Assembly (NCBI GenBank): GCA_014529385.2
Contig: CM043953.1
Coordinates: 73,371,872-73,435,871 of the forward strand
DNA length: 64,000 bases
Direction of reading: 5' to 3'
Source: Adiantum capillus-veneris
Lineage: Eukaryota > Streptophyta > Polypodiopsida > Polypodiales > Pteridaceae
The notes beneath the pieces were generated by a model. That model saw nothing but the letters and a program-made list of their open reading frames with translations, ran no database searches and was not told the origin of the DNA. Positions within the stretch are counted from its first letter, which is position 1. Each line of letters starts with the position of its first letter. Positions 23,809 to 33,720 of this stretch are shown here, piece after piece. The translations under genes were made by a program, and so were the position numbers.

Positions 23809-25290
23809 ATGTATGCAGTACATGAAGAAAAGAAATCATGGGATCAATACAATGAATTGGCTAAAGCTCATGAAGATGTGCAGGTGAATGAGTGCAGTCG
23901 TATTCAGGTAGACATGCGGGAAGATTCAATTACAGCTGATACTTTTTCTAATGAACCAGAATTAGAGAAACATTTTTCTGGTACAGATTCTACCATAGAG
24001 GTAATTGAAGATACTGGTACAGGTTTTGCCAAACAGTTGGTTAATGATACAGATGTTATAGGTCAAAGCAGAGCTACTGTTGAGAGAAGCAAGGCCATGG
24101 ATTTTGGTATGCCAGATTTATCGAATTTGGATGTACCAAATTTTGAGGACTTGGCTAAGCAAGAGTATGTGCTTGATTCAGAGGGGGTGCATACTCCTTC
24201 ATTGACAAGTTTTTGTGAAGCAAAGCTACCAAATTGGAAAAATGACCTTGAACGTGATTATGATGATTCAGAGGGGGTGCAGACTCCTTTGACACGCTTC
24301 TGTGACCTAGAGCTACCAATCTGGCAGACTGACCGTGAATTTGATGATGGAGATGTAGAGAGGGAGAAAACTTCTTCTCTATCGACAATCTGTGACACAG
24401 GGCTGACACTATGGCAAGATGATCATGAAATTGATGATGCTTATTTAGAGGGGGTGCAGACTCCTTCATTGACAAGTTTTAGTGAAGCACAAGTATCAAA
24501 TTGGACAACTGAACCTGAATGTGATGATGATGAATCAGAGGGGGCGCAGACTCCTCCTTTGACACGCTTCTGTGACCTAGAGCTACCGATCTGGCAGACT
24601 AATCCTGAATTTGATGTTGATGATTTAGAGAGGGAGAAAACTTCTTCTCTATCAAGTATTTGTGAGACAGGACCCACACTATGGCAAAATGATCATGAAA
24701 TTGATGATGCTGATTTAGAGGGGGTGCATAGTGAAGTGCAATCTCTTGTTGATGCATATGATTGGTTTCATTGTGCCGATGATACAGACAGGGTAGTAGA
24801 TGAAATTTTCAATGTGCATGCTGAACTTTGTGCTACAACAGTGCAAAGATATTCGGATGAGGGTGCAAGACTTAAAGAGCAGTTTACAGCAGATGCATTT
24901 AGTATGCATGTCATATGTGAAAATCTTCGTTTATTGCAGCAACCTGAGATGTACAGGATTGAGGAACCTTCTCAAGCGGTGGACCTAGATCTTATGTGCT
25001 TACTGGACGAAGCTTTAGAAGGGTTCTCAAATACAGATGCTAAGGATACCAATCACTCCAGATTCATGCATGAGCTAGTTTGTTCAGATTCAGCAAATGA
25101 TGAACTTATGCAACTCTTGGATGATGCACTACCTGATTTTGAGCCTCTACGAGATAGAGAATTGTTTTCAGATGCATCTTGCGAGCCTAATGAAGAGAGT
25201 TTTGCCAGAGATTTGATGTATGCAGATGTGCATGATCGGGTTCCATTACTAGTGAGAGTGAAGGTGCACTACCAATGCTTTTACCTGTGA
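23809..25290 (+). CDS. Unknown acidic repeat protein of the nested element
   Basis: A long open frame (493 codons from ATG 23809; the phase is already open upstream through the CT tract). The protein is strongly acidic. Its middle, about residues 120-310, is made of tandem units of roughly 33 residues of the form EGVQTPSLTSFCEA.LPNW followed by an acidic DD-rich spacer. Alternate units carry variants (LTRFCDLELPIWQT; EKTSSLS.ICDTG..LWQ), giving a higher-order pattern. The C-terminal third has two related helices (DLMCLLDEALEGF, ELMQLLDDALPDF). I recognise no enzymatic motif, zinc knuckle or membrane segment. It is the only large ORF in an element without pol, so it may be a gag substitute or captured host gene. 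It overlaps a second frame at its end, suggesting a frameshift near 25240. Confidence 0.6.
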   Translation: MYAVHEEKKSWDQYNELAKAHEDVQVNECSRIQVDMREDSITADTFSNEPELEKHFSGTDSTIEVIEDTGTGFAKQLVNDTDVIGQSRATVERSKAMDFGMPDLSNLDVPNFEDLAKQEYVLDSEGVHTPSLTSFCEAKLPNWKNDLERDYDDSEGVQTPLTRFCDLELPIWQTDREFDDGDVEREKTSSLSTICDTGLTLWQDDHEIDDAYLEGVQTPSLTSFSEAQVSNWTTEPECDDDESEGAQTPPLTRFCDLELPIWQTNPEFDVDDLEREKTSSLSSICETGPTLWQNDHEIDDADLEGVHSEVQSLVDAYDWFHCADDTDRVVDEIFNVHAELCATTVQRYSDEGARLKEQFTADAFSMHVICENLRLLQQPEMYRIEEPSQAVDLDLMCLLDEALEGFSNTDAKDTNHSRFMHELVCSDSANDELMQLLDDALPDFEPLRDRELFSDASCEPNEESFARDLMYADVHDRVPLLVRVKVHYQCFYL

Positions 25291-25634
25291 TTGGTGATCG
25301 ACAATTGGATGAGCCAGTTGCACAGGGGATATGGCAGTATTTAGTGCTACCTGATGATATATGGGATCTGATACTACCCTATGATGTAGGGGATTTTGAG
25401 CTAGCTTTTGACCCAGGAGGTGACAGATATATGCATGGTCCTGGGCAATTGACTTATATGCCATATGATCCAGGAGGTTTGCATGAAGATTTGTGGGTTA
25501 ATGTATGTTTATACTGTAATGATTGGAAATTCTTGTATATTCCCTATGATCCTCGAGGATGGTGCAATTTATTTAAAGGAATACTCACAGTGGGGCAAAT
25601 GATTAGGTTCCCGTTTGATCCCGGGGGCTACTAA
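25275..25634 (+). pseudogene. Shifted C-terminal continuation with PYDPGG repeats
   Basis: This frame begins open before 25275 (the phase reads SGSITSESEGALPMLLPVIGD) and ends at tga/taa-rich sequence after FPFDPGGY. It contains four spaced copies of a (P/F)(Y/F)DP(G/R)G motif: LAFDPGGD, MPYDPGG, IPYDPRG and FPFDPGGY, roughly 20-30 residues apart. The repeat habit and acidic composition match the preceding ORF, so I infer that the two were one protein separated by a small frameshift around 25235-25260. No known family is recognised. Confidence 0.5.
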
Positions 25635-26221
25635 AGTGCCAGATACAGATTTGAAGAGTACCAGCTATCTGATGTAGCAGATTGCATGGTACAAGGTTTT
25701 TTTTTCTAGATTATGCTGAGTCATAAGAGTTTTCGGTTATGCAGTCAATAAGATTACATGGCTGGCTTCCAGTTGACTTCTTTGGACAGTTGATGAAGTA
25801 TCTTCACATCTTTTGAGTTGGTTCTGCTAACAGAACTTGAAGTAAAGGACTTGACGGCCATTCCGTGTGCAGACAGAGTAAGGCATACTTGAGCTTGACA
25901 GGGTTCCTTAAAGAGAGCTTAATGGTCAAGCCGTGTGCATCATTAACTGGAGCACTTGAGTCTGGCGGGGTTCACTAAAGAGGTTATCCATGATTGAATG
26001 CTTTGAAGATACGACAGATACAGTTCAGAGATTTTTGATGGACAACTATCTAATGATTAAGCTAGAACATTGATGATAGGGTCTAAGCCTTATTTCATTT
26101 TTCATATATTTACCAGTTACGTGAGTCTGATGATGGCAAAGAGCTTAAGGTACCTGTAGCAGATGCAGATTGAAGTGTTGTTGGCACAGACCAGAGGCAG
26201 TGCAGGTTCAGAGGGAGTGGA
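25635..26221 (+). other. 3' spacer of nested element with polypurine tract
   Basis: No ORF. A short near-repeat occurs: phrases 'ggccattccgtgtgcag' and 'ggtcaagccgtgtgcatc' followed by 'cttgacagggttcc' and 'tctggcggggttc' (about 25855-25975). It ends with the purine-rich gagggagtgga at 26211-26221 immediately before the right LTR, the expected plus-strand primer. Confidence 0.6.
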
Positions 26222-26830
26222 TGTCGTGCAGCTCCGCTCCCATGCTAAGAAATATGCCAAGAAGATGCAGAACAAGCTTATTGAAAGCCTACTTGATTAA
26301 TGGTCAGTGATGTGGTCTTGTTAACTGGCCAAGTTTAATGATTAATGTATGCCATATGCGGCTTAAAAGGGCCAACTGATGCCTTAATGATGCCAAAAAT
26401 GATTATGCTTGAAGTGAACACATATGGGATATTATGATCTAGAACTGTAGTGCTTAAAGTGCTCAAGCGGCCTGTCTTTACGGCTCGTCGATTGGAGCTA
26501 CGGTGAAGAAGTTATGGCACTTTGAAGTTTATGTCGATTGCAGATCCGTACCGGATTGGGAAACTGCAGCTGAGGTGACAAAAATGGAATGAATGCACAG
26601 GCCTGAGGTGCTCACTTTGTGGAGCGCGTCGGTCTTTTTAGATCAGCAATCGGAGTTCCGATCGCCAAGTTATTGGCCGTTAAAGATTCACCGAGGGCCG
26701 GATCTGTGTCAGTCCGGTCGGCTCGGACAGGGTGCCATTTGGGAGATTTTGGCTCTCGATTGGATTTTGAAATGCAACAGAGTAAGTGCTCGATGAGAAT
26801 CTTGTCTGAAATGTTATCTCCTGCAGTGCA

Positions 26831-27160
26831 TTGAGCAAGATATATTGCCAACAGCAGTACTATGATAGTCTACATGTAAGTCAAATGTGGTGTACGTCTC
26901 ATAAAGTGAAAAAAGTGCTTGAAGAGCTTCGTGTTCGGAATGTCATCTCTTGGAATGCATTGACTGCGGGACTACTCAAGGAAGTTGTCGTGCTTGGCAA
27001 TGTGCTTTGTTCGACAAGTGCATGCGAAATGTGGTGCTATTACGAAGGCACAGAAAGTTCTTGTTGAGTTCTCAAAAATGTCATCTTTTGAAATGCCGTG
27101 GCCGCCCAATGGATAAGCTTGGTGGTGCCTTGGCCAATATGTATGCCTAATGTGGAGCTC
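26831..27160 (+). pseudogene. Captured PPR gene fragment in right LTR
   Basis: Second copy of the PPR-derived segment, with the same VLEELRVRNVISWNALTAGL and NMYA blocks and the same internal phase breaks as the left LTR copy. Because both LTRs carry it with the same defects, it was already present in the LTR before this insertion. Confidence 0.65.
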
Positions 27161-27468
27161 GATGGCCGACCGCTCAAGCTAGGCCACTAAGTAAAGCCGC
27201 CCAAGCCAACCAAGGAGCCCAAAGGCAAGCCTGCCCCATGAAAGCCGCCCAATGTGGCACTAAGGTGCCCTTATGAAGGTATGGTTGCCAAAGGCAAGGG
27301 AACCCATTATGAAACATTGCGCCAATTGTGTCTTAAGGCCACTGGACGCCCATTGAGAGAAAATAATGCCTAGCGTGTGAAGGAAAAAGGAAGGCAAGGC
27401 AATTAAGAAGGAGCAGGAAAACGAGTGAAGAGGGGAAGGCAAGGAGGTGAAGGGAGCCAAGGGAGGAA

Positions 27469-27470
<2 letters not shown>

Positions 27471-27505
<35 letters not shown>

Positions 27506-27520
27506 AAGACAAGGCAAGGA

Positions 27521-27567
<47 letters not shown>
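27471..27567. repeat. Two (CT)n tracts separated by 25 bp
   Basis: CT runs at 27471-27502 and 27525-27567, separated by 'agaagacaaggcaaggaaag'. They are the counterpart of the single CT run at 23638-23711 in the left LTR. Confidence 0.9.
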
Positions 27568-27571
<4 letters not shown>

Positions 27572-28594
27572 AGGACCTTGAGCCATAAGAGGAAGTCAAG
27601 ACTCGAAGGAGCAAGAACACGGTGTTCTCTCCCTCTCTCGGCAATAATCAAGAGGAGGCATAAGGGAACTAGGCTCGGCTTCAAGCTCACAATTGAATTG
27701 GAAAAGCTAGGAACTCTCTCACTCAAGAGTAAGAAGTTCTCGGCAAGGGAAAGAGTGAAGATCGTCAAGAAGCGTGAAGGGAGTTAACAAAAGAGGAGAA
27801 GGAGACCTCGGCTAGCAAAGCTGGCAAGGGAGGATTTGAAGCAGGATACAGGCTACCTCTCAAACGTGCTTAAGAACCAGGGCAAAGCAAGAAGGAAGTA
27901 TCTCACTCTCATGCTTGAGAAGCAAAGCCAAGGATCTCTCATACATAAGCAAGCATGAAGTTCTCTCTGTCGTCGAGCATAAGTTGAGCGGCCATGATTA
28001 AGAAGGCAAGAGGAAAGCAGGAGGCAGGCAAAGCAAGGGTTAAAGCATCAGATAGCAATTCAAGAGCAGGAGGAAGTTACAACTAGAGAATGGCAGTTAA
28101 GTTAGTCCAAAGCATAAAGAGCAGGAAATTGCAGTACAGTTTGTAATAATTGAAGCTTGATGATCGAGGCAGTGAACTGAATTGAAGCTTGTAGAATCCG
28201 TGAGGTAATCGAAGCAGATAAAGCGAATATAAAAATCGAGGTAATCCGTGAGGTAATCGAAGCAGATAAAGCGTATAAGAAAATTTCTAGCACCATCATC
28301 AGTCCGAAGTTGATTAAGCATTTTGTTAGGTCTGGTGTCGTTAACGGCCCGGTTAATTTGTAAAGGGAGCTTAAACTCCTATTTATCAGTTCATCCAAGT
28401 GACGGTGTTGTTAACAGCGCGCCTTGGCTAAGGACTAAGCTGTAGTCGAAGTAATATTCAATTAATTGATGATTTTGGTGATTTCTAGAGCTGTCAGTGT
28501 CTGTTGTTCTTGTTCTCTCTCTTTCACACCTCCCACAGCCAGAGGCCCGGTGCCTGCCCGGCTCACGTAGCGAACACATATCCCCCGACATCTT

Positions 28595-29177
28595 TGGTGA
28601 ACCCCAACTTGCTTTACTTGGTCTAATAAATCCTTCTTTTATAAGTTGACGAAGTTGCTCCTTTAATTCAATGGCCTCTGGTAGCACCATTTTATAAGGT
28701 CTCTTTGACACTAGCTCACTTCCTGGAAGAATCTCTATCTCATGATCAATCGCTTGATTTGGAGGAAGAGATGTGAGATCTTTAGGAAAGACATATGAAT
28801 ATTCATGAAACCAAGAGGGTTTTGCAAGGCTTGATTTTGAATCCATCTTGTTCAGCTTCACCACAAATGTTTGTTGTCTGGACTTCATACCTTTGAGTAG
28901 ACGGTTGGCTTTAACTAATTGAATCTTTGGAATCCCATTCTTTCCCTGTACTTCGACTTGCTTTCGTTGACTATCTCTAAAGCTCATACTACCTAGGCCA
29001 CAGTGGATGTGTTGAGCCAGCAGAGGATCACACCCACATTTTTGCTCACACTCATCATTTTTGTAACCATTGATTGTAATAAATGTCTTTCCGACATTGA
29101 TTTTGAATTGAGCCATTCATTAAGTAACGGGACTCAATTGAGTTTCCAGCTTGTAATCCTGAAGTAATTTCACTTGC
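28595..29177 (-). pseudogene. Ty3/gypsy chromovirus: protease-RT linker and RT N-terminus
   Basis: This is the upstream half of the split minus-strand gypsy polyprotein. It reads a protease-RT linker (FKINVGKTFITING), then FHEYSYVFPKDLTSLPPNQAIDHEIEI and LPEAIELKEQLRQLIKEGFIRPS, the standard start of gypsy RT, ending in KASWGSP exactly at the insertion point. The missing next residues are found at 22387, on the far side of the nested element. Stops occur before 29116. The 5' side (gag, protease core) is cut off by the LTR of the plus-strand element near 29180. Confidence 0.85.
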
Positions 29178-29180
29178 TGA

Positions 29181-29297
29181 TGTAATTAGTTAGAGATGTT
29201 CTCACCTTCAAGGCTGAGGTATATAAGCCAAAGTTTTGTAACCTAAGGGATTCAGATTATTAATCAAAGTGAGTTTTTTTGAGCGCCGTGACTGTGT

Positions 29298-29352
<55 letters not shown>

Positions 29353-29976
29353 TTATCTACTTGCTACGCGAGCTACGGAGCCGCCATTGGAGAAGCGACA
29401 TCGCCATTGTGTTAGCAACGGCGAGAGCTACGCACTGATACCAAGAGTGCGCGCTATCGGCTTCTATGTGTGGTAAGTTCCTACGAGCTTCGGTGTGAGT
29501 TTTCTTCCAACTCGTGTGTCGGAATAGAGCGTGCAGCATATCTATAGAACCACAACGAGTAGAGCTACACATTAGTACCATCGGGGTCAAGTTTTGGTCA
29601 CCTGTATTTTTCGGCCTGTCTTCATACGCGTTTACCGCACGGAGTGGTTATAGGTTGATTTTGCAGTTCAAGTCTTTAGGGTGTTGTTCTTACCTAGTGT
29701 ATAGACTTCCCCTTGAGTTTGAGATCGATTCAATGATTCTAGATCATGTTTCGTATAGCAGTCGTTCGTAGTACGGATTTCAGTCACTTGCGTATTTTAG
29801 AACTTAGATTTGATTTCCTTAGTAGTGATTGTCATTAGAAGGTCGAGTAGGTGATTTGACACCCACCTAGTTGTTTCCATGCGCTTGCGGGTCAAGCTTC
29901 GTCCTCGTCTGACAAATTCTGTTGTTGGTTGAGTTCTCGCTATTTAGCTTCCGCTAGCGGCGTAACCGCCTTAACA
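29181..29976 (+). repeat. 5' LTR of large Athila/Tat-like gypsy element
   Basis: The LTR ends ..TTAACA at 29976, two bases before the primer site. The left edge is uncertain: a TG-start (TGTAATTAGT, 29181) lies only about 40 bp upstream of a TATA box (gaggtatataagcc, about 29218), so the LTR may be 5'-truncated. It contains an (AG)n tract at about 29300-29350 and a copy of tcatacgcgt (29622-29631), half of the palindrome that recurs in the element interior. I found no 3' copy. Confidence 0.6.
29300..29350. repeat. (AG)n microsatellite in LTR
   Basis: Perfect AG dinucleotide tract of about 50 bp, lying about 80 bp downstream of the LTR TATA box. Confidence 0.95.
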
Positions 29977-29978
29977 TT

Positions 29979-29996
29979 TGGCGCCGCTGCCGGGGA
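29979..29996 (+). promoter_or_regulatory. Primer binding site, tRNA-Asp type
   Basis: TGGCGCCGCTGCCGGGGA matches the tRNA-Asp-type primer site known for plant Athila elements, with one difference from the common GTTGCC form. It fixes the element's plus orientation and places it in the Athila/Tat side of the gypsy tree. Confidence 0.85.
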
Positions 29997-30996
29997 CGAG
30001 AGCCCTAAGTAGGTGACCTTAGACTAATCCTACGAGGTGAGTCGTATAAACTACTTTGTATACTTTAGTTAGAAAAGATCTAGGAGTGGTGGACTCCGAA
30101 GATCTCGAGAGATACTAGGAAGTGGGGTATTCCTGGGTCTTCCGTGTTGACAGTATTTTTAGTTTAGCTTAGATTTGTTTGTTGTTTTGTTGGTGTTGAG
30201 TAGTTGTTGATAGAAGAAGAATTTGCTAGTCCGTGAGTGGCAGTGGATCTCTTTAAAATCACAATTACCAAACCCATTTTATGATTAGGAATAGCTTAGG
30301 TAGGACTTCATTTGATCCTGATCTAGAGCTAATAATCATTGGAGTATTTGCTTGATGTGGTCGATTGCATGTTAGATCACTAAACCGTCGAGTTAGTAGT
30401 GAAACTTGCAATAAACAAAAGTCAGAGAAATTTTCTGTGTATCTGTGAGTTGCTGAGCACTAGAGAAAGCTTTAGGAAGGGGATTCTGTGCCAAAAAACT
30501 AGAAATCTGCAACTTTAGACATCATACGCGTATGATGTCTAAATGACCAAACAGAGACCAAAACAGAAATTTTGACTTTACCAGAGTGTTCAAAAGGGGG
30601 GTTATACCCTAATTTCAACTTAAAACAAGAGCATTAACACTCAAAGAAACCCAAAAAGACAAGTCGGAGCCCAAGAAACGCAAAGAATAGGAAATTTTGG
30701 ATTCAGATCTTGTTTTTACATACAAACCTGACAAAAACACTTGAAACTCAATTATAAACATTGGAGAAGGCTTAAAACCAAGAATAGTCAAAATCTGTGA
30801 AAAAAGACATCATACGCGTATAATATCTTTTTCAGCATAACTGCAACAAAATTCTCACTTGATGAAACAGAAGTTGTCCAACTGACAAGATTAAACAATT
30901 GACCAAGTATCAATCAGTTTGGATCAATTCTGACCACAAAAACTTGGGAAAAACAAATTGCTGAGACGGAAAAGTTAAAGTCCTTTAGGGGAATTG
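29997..30996 (+). other. Untranslated leader with two palindromes
   Basis: About 1 kb between primer site and gag without a supportable ORF. It holds a perfect 30-bp palindrome at 30514-30543 and a diverged copy at 30805-30828. Long leaders are usual in Athila/Tat elements. Confidence 0.7.
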
Positions 30997-33720
30997 ATGA
31001 ATTTGAGATCGGGCAGGAACCTCCAGAATAACCAACCAAAACAAGGGGAACCAGCAAGTGTCATATCAACCGAGGGAAGTGTAAACCAAAGTTGGGTGCA
31101 ACCATTAGAAGCGATCTTTGAAGGAAGTGTCTCTGATACTTCTTCGGAGAGATCTTACGAGATTTTCACCGAACACTTGGAACACTTGAACCTGAACAAC
31201 AGAGAAAATATGGCAGCAGGATCATCAAACCCTTCCGCCACAATGAAGCTATTGTTCATAAAATACCAGTACGACAATGAGCAAGGTGCCAAGATCTACA
31301 AGGATGGAATGGACCCCTATTGTGTGAAGATAGAGGAGAGACCTAGTGAGTTCAAGGACTTAGTGCCTGTGAGCTATAGCGGAGATAGATATCTAGATGA
31401 CGAGGGTACCATGTACTTGGTAGTCCTAAACCCTAACATTGTGGACAAGTGGGGATTGATGGGCACCAAGGCCAAAGTAGATGAAGAACTTGAGGAGAAA
31501 GCACCAATAATGAACTTCCCTGATGCGAGGTTAAGAAGAGAGAATGAAACTACAAGGATCAACACTGATAACATCTATGTGGGGCTATACAAATATAATA
31601 ATGGGGATCAGGATCTCTATTATAGATGTGAAGAACCCTACACTGGAGAGTTGACAGACCGAAAAAGACTTTATGTCTGTACCTACACAGAGGGATCGGA
31701 AGTGAAAATTGCCGCTTACGACAAGTATGGGAGGCAATACTCAACAATGGGCAAGAAAGAATTAGAAGGATATACATACTTTGGGGGACCACTACATCAG
31801 TATTATGTTACTTCTAGCTCACAAAGACCAGCACCAACAAATGGAGGGCAAAACCCAATGACGACAGGAGGACAAAGAACTCAGGCTGCTGACTCTTTCA
31901 GTCAACCTCAGTACTCGAAACCCGGACCAATGGGATCATTACATTCCAGAGAGTCAATGGATACGAATCGAGGTAGTGCAGTTCCAATCCCCACGTATAC
32001 CACTCCAGGTCCAAGGTTCGAAGCGGAACCATCACATTTACCTCCTAGTAGTAGATTCAGGGCAGGGGAACTGACAAGGGTAACTCATGAAGTCCATGAT
32101 GCTAGAGAAAGCTTTAGCCGGGACACAGGAGCAATGAGATTGGTAGCCGACCATAGACGCATGAGACCATCTCAAGTAGCCAAGTGTATGCCAAAGAAGT
32201 ATGGTGGTTCAGGAGATCCGTATGCACATGTGTCACTCTTTAAGCAAGTCTTAAGAGCTGAGCAGATAACAGATTTCCATACACAATACGAGGGATTTGG
32301 TCTTACTCTAGAAGGTACGGCATTGACATGGTTTCAACCACTGAACATAGGGGGATTCCATGAAATTAACCATTTTCTAAGAGAGTTTGCTGAGGAATTC
32401 TCAAAACGAGGGATTAAGCACAATACGGTCTCACAAATATATGCTTTTAAACAGAGAGAACACGAAAAAGTGAAGGAAGCTTCACTTCGCTTCAAACAAT
32501 ACATTGAGAGATGTCCAGTACGTGAACGACCACAAGATGACAGACTATCTGTTCTCTTTATTGAGGGACTGAGAAACGACACTCTCAAGAAGGACTTGCA
32601 CTTGAAAGCTTGTACAAGTTTCGAGCAAGTAACGAGAGAGGCATTGTACTTAGTGGATAACTGTACGATTTATGGAGAGGTGTCAACGGATACAGATTTT
32701 GCATCCAGTAGCTCCTCCTCCGTAGCGAGCGAGACTACCACTAAAAAGAATGTTCAAACAACAACCATGCCAAATGTAGAGCAAATGATAGAAGATGCTC
32801 TAAAAAGGATGGCACCATACCAAAAACCATTGCCAAAAACACTGAAATGGTGTGCTATTGAACAAAAATGGACAAACCATCCAACAGAGGAGTGTTATTA
32901 CAACAAAGGGTATGTAAGGGAGCGTCAGTATGCACCTCCTCCTCAATTAGCACCACCTCAAGTACATCCAGTACCTCGATACCCAACGGGAAATGTGCCA
33001 GGACCTATGGGGATAGAAAGACCGCAACCGGTATTGGGACAACAACCGCCTTTACCAGGAACAAGACCAGTAGGCATTAGATATGCACCAACCTTAGAGA
33101 ATCAGGAAGAACAAGCCCTAGTGCCTGTTCAAGCCTATTATGAAGAATCTGGTGCACACATGTCTCCAACTGTGTATTACCCACCAGAAGAACCCAAACA
33201 ACCAGAACCATGGGGCATGATTGGGAATGTTGGAATACCAACAATTACAAGTGCTTCTGATGAAGAGAGGTACAATTTGGACGCAAGAACATTGATGTTC
33301 ATAGCTCATGGAGGGTTAACAGGACAAAGACCATCCTATCCACAAAGGACGAATCAAATGGGACCAAGACCAGCACTAGGACCCTGTTACAAGTGTGGAG
33401 GGGACCATCTGATGAATGTTTGTCCACATACGGAAATCATTAGAATTAACGCTTATTGCACTGAGTGTGGGGTTACTCACTTCATTGAGGATTGTTCAAA
33501 GAATCCAAACAAAGTGCAAAAGACGACATTGAATATGCTAAAAACTATTCCTACCAGCAGTGGGTCTGAAAATGAAACTCTGATACCAACGCAAGTTGTT
33601 ACTAGAGCTCAAGCTAAGAAAACCACTAGAGAACCTGAGAATGGAAAGTTAGCAACTGAAATGGTTAGTCAAGGACTCGGAGTCAGAAAAACACATGGAA
33701 AGCTAGCAAAGCACGCATGA
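30997..33720 (+). CDS. Gag polyprotein, Athila/Tat-like
   Basis: An intact 907-codon frame. I choose ATG 30997 (MNLRSGRNLQNN) rather than the ttg one codon earlier. The retrotransposon gag domain lies at about residues 390-560, with KKYGGSGDPYAHVSLFKQVL, GTALTWFQPL, EFSKRGIKHNTVSQIYAFKQ and LFIEGLRNDTLKKDL. A proline- and tyrosine-rich linker follows. Two zinc knuckles near residues 805-840 (CYKCGGDHLMNVC and CTECGVTHFIEDC) have the shortened C-x2-C-x3-H-x4-C spacing seen in Athila-type gags. The product would form the virus-like particle in the cytoplasm. The stop codon overlaps the ATG of the next ORF (atga, 33717-33720). Confidence 0.85.
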   Translation: MNLRSGRNLQNNQPKQGEPASVISTEGSVNQSWVQPLEAIFEGSVSDTSSERSYEIFTEHLEHLNLNNRENMAAGSSNPSATMKLLFIKYQYDNEQGAKIYKDGMDPYCVKIEERPSEFKDLVPVSYSGDRYLDDEGTMYLVVLNPNIVDKWGLMGTKAKVDEELEEKAPIMNFPDARLRRENETTRINTDNIYVGLYKYNNGDQDLYYRCEEPYTGELTDRKRLYVCTYTEGSEVKIAAYDKYGRQYSTMGKKELEGYTYFGGPLHQYYVTSSSQRPAPTNGGQNPMTTGGQRTQAADSFSQPQYSKPGPMGSLHSRESMDTNRGSAVPIPTYTTPGPRFEAEPSHLPPSSRFRAGELTRVTHEVHDARESFSRDTGAMRLVADHRRMRPSQVAKCMPKKYGGSGDPYAHVSLFKQVLRAEQITDFHTQYEGFGLTLEGTALTWFQPLNIGGFHEINHFLREFAEEFSKRGIKHNTVSQIYAFKQREHEKVKEASLRFKQYIERCPVRERPQDDRLSVLFIEGLRNDTLKKDLHLKACTSFEQVTREALYLVDNCTIYGEVSTDTDFASSSSSSVASETTTKKNVQTTTMPNVEQMIEDALKRMAPYQKPLPKTLKWCAIEQKWTNHPTEECYYNKGYVRERQYAPPPQLAPPQVHPVPRYPTGNVPGPMGIERPQPVLGQQPPLPGTRPVGIRYAPTLENQEEQALVPVQAYYEESGAHMSPTVYYPPEEPKQPEPWGMIGNVGIPTITSASDEERYNLDARTLMFIAHGGLTGQRPSYPQRTNQMGPRPALGPCYKCGGDHLMNVCPHTEIIRINAYCTECGVTHFIEDCSKNPNKVQKTTLNMLKTIPTSSGSENETLIPTQVVTRAQAKKTTREPENGKLATEMVSQGLGVRKTHGKLAKHA

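Larger units (their letters stand above)
22388..28590 (+). mobile_element. Non-autonomous LTR retrotransposon nested in gypsy RT
   Basis: The element is about 6.2 kb, bounded by copies of the same ~1.25-kb sequence at 22388 and 26222. Both copies start TGTC(a/g)TGCAGCTCC, and the second ends ..CCCCGACA at 28590, giving a TGTC/GACA inverted end pair. Removing it with one copy of the shared bases TGGTG (22385-22389 and 28595-28599) rejoins the gypsy RT codons on the minus strand in phase. The interior has no RT or integrase; it holds one unknown repeat-protein ORF and a spacer. A purine tract (gagggagtgga, 26211-26221) precedes the second LTR, so its sense strand is plus. No primer site is visible after the first LTR. 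Confidence 0.8.
26222..28590 (+). repeat. Right LTR of nested element (2.37 kb)
   Basis: Starts TGTCGTGCAGC and ends CCCCCGACA. The first 1.25 kb repeats the left LTR. The remaining 1.1 kb after the CT tracts is unique in this window and contains a short direct duplication ('gaggtaatcgaagcagataaagcg' at about 28202 and 28250). Frames crossing it are stop-limited or CT-repeat artefacts; no gene is called. Confidence 0.75.

Noticed and set aside
24155-24677. Minus-strand ORFs of 106 and 78 codons within the repeat protein gene
   Set aside because: They are antisense shadows created by the repeated codons of the plus-strand ORF.
27425-27787. 120-codon plus-strand frame in the right LTR
   Set aside because: Mostly CT-repeat Ser-Leu sequence followed by basic low-complexity residues; the left LTR copy does not conserve it.
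22388-28590. A perfect 5-bp target site duplication for the nested element
   Set aside because: TGGTG is shared but overlaps the TG of the left LTR, and extra bases remain at the right edge; the insertion is clear but the exact duplication is not.
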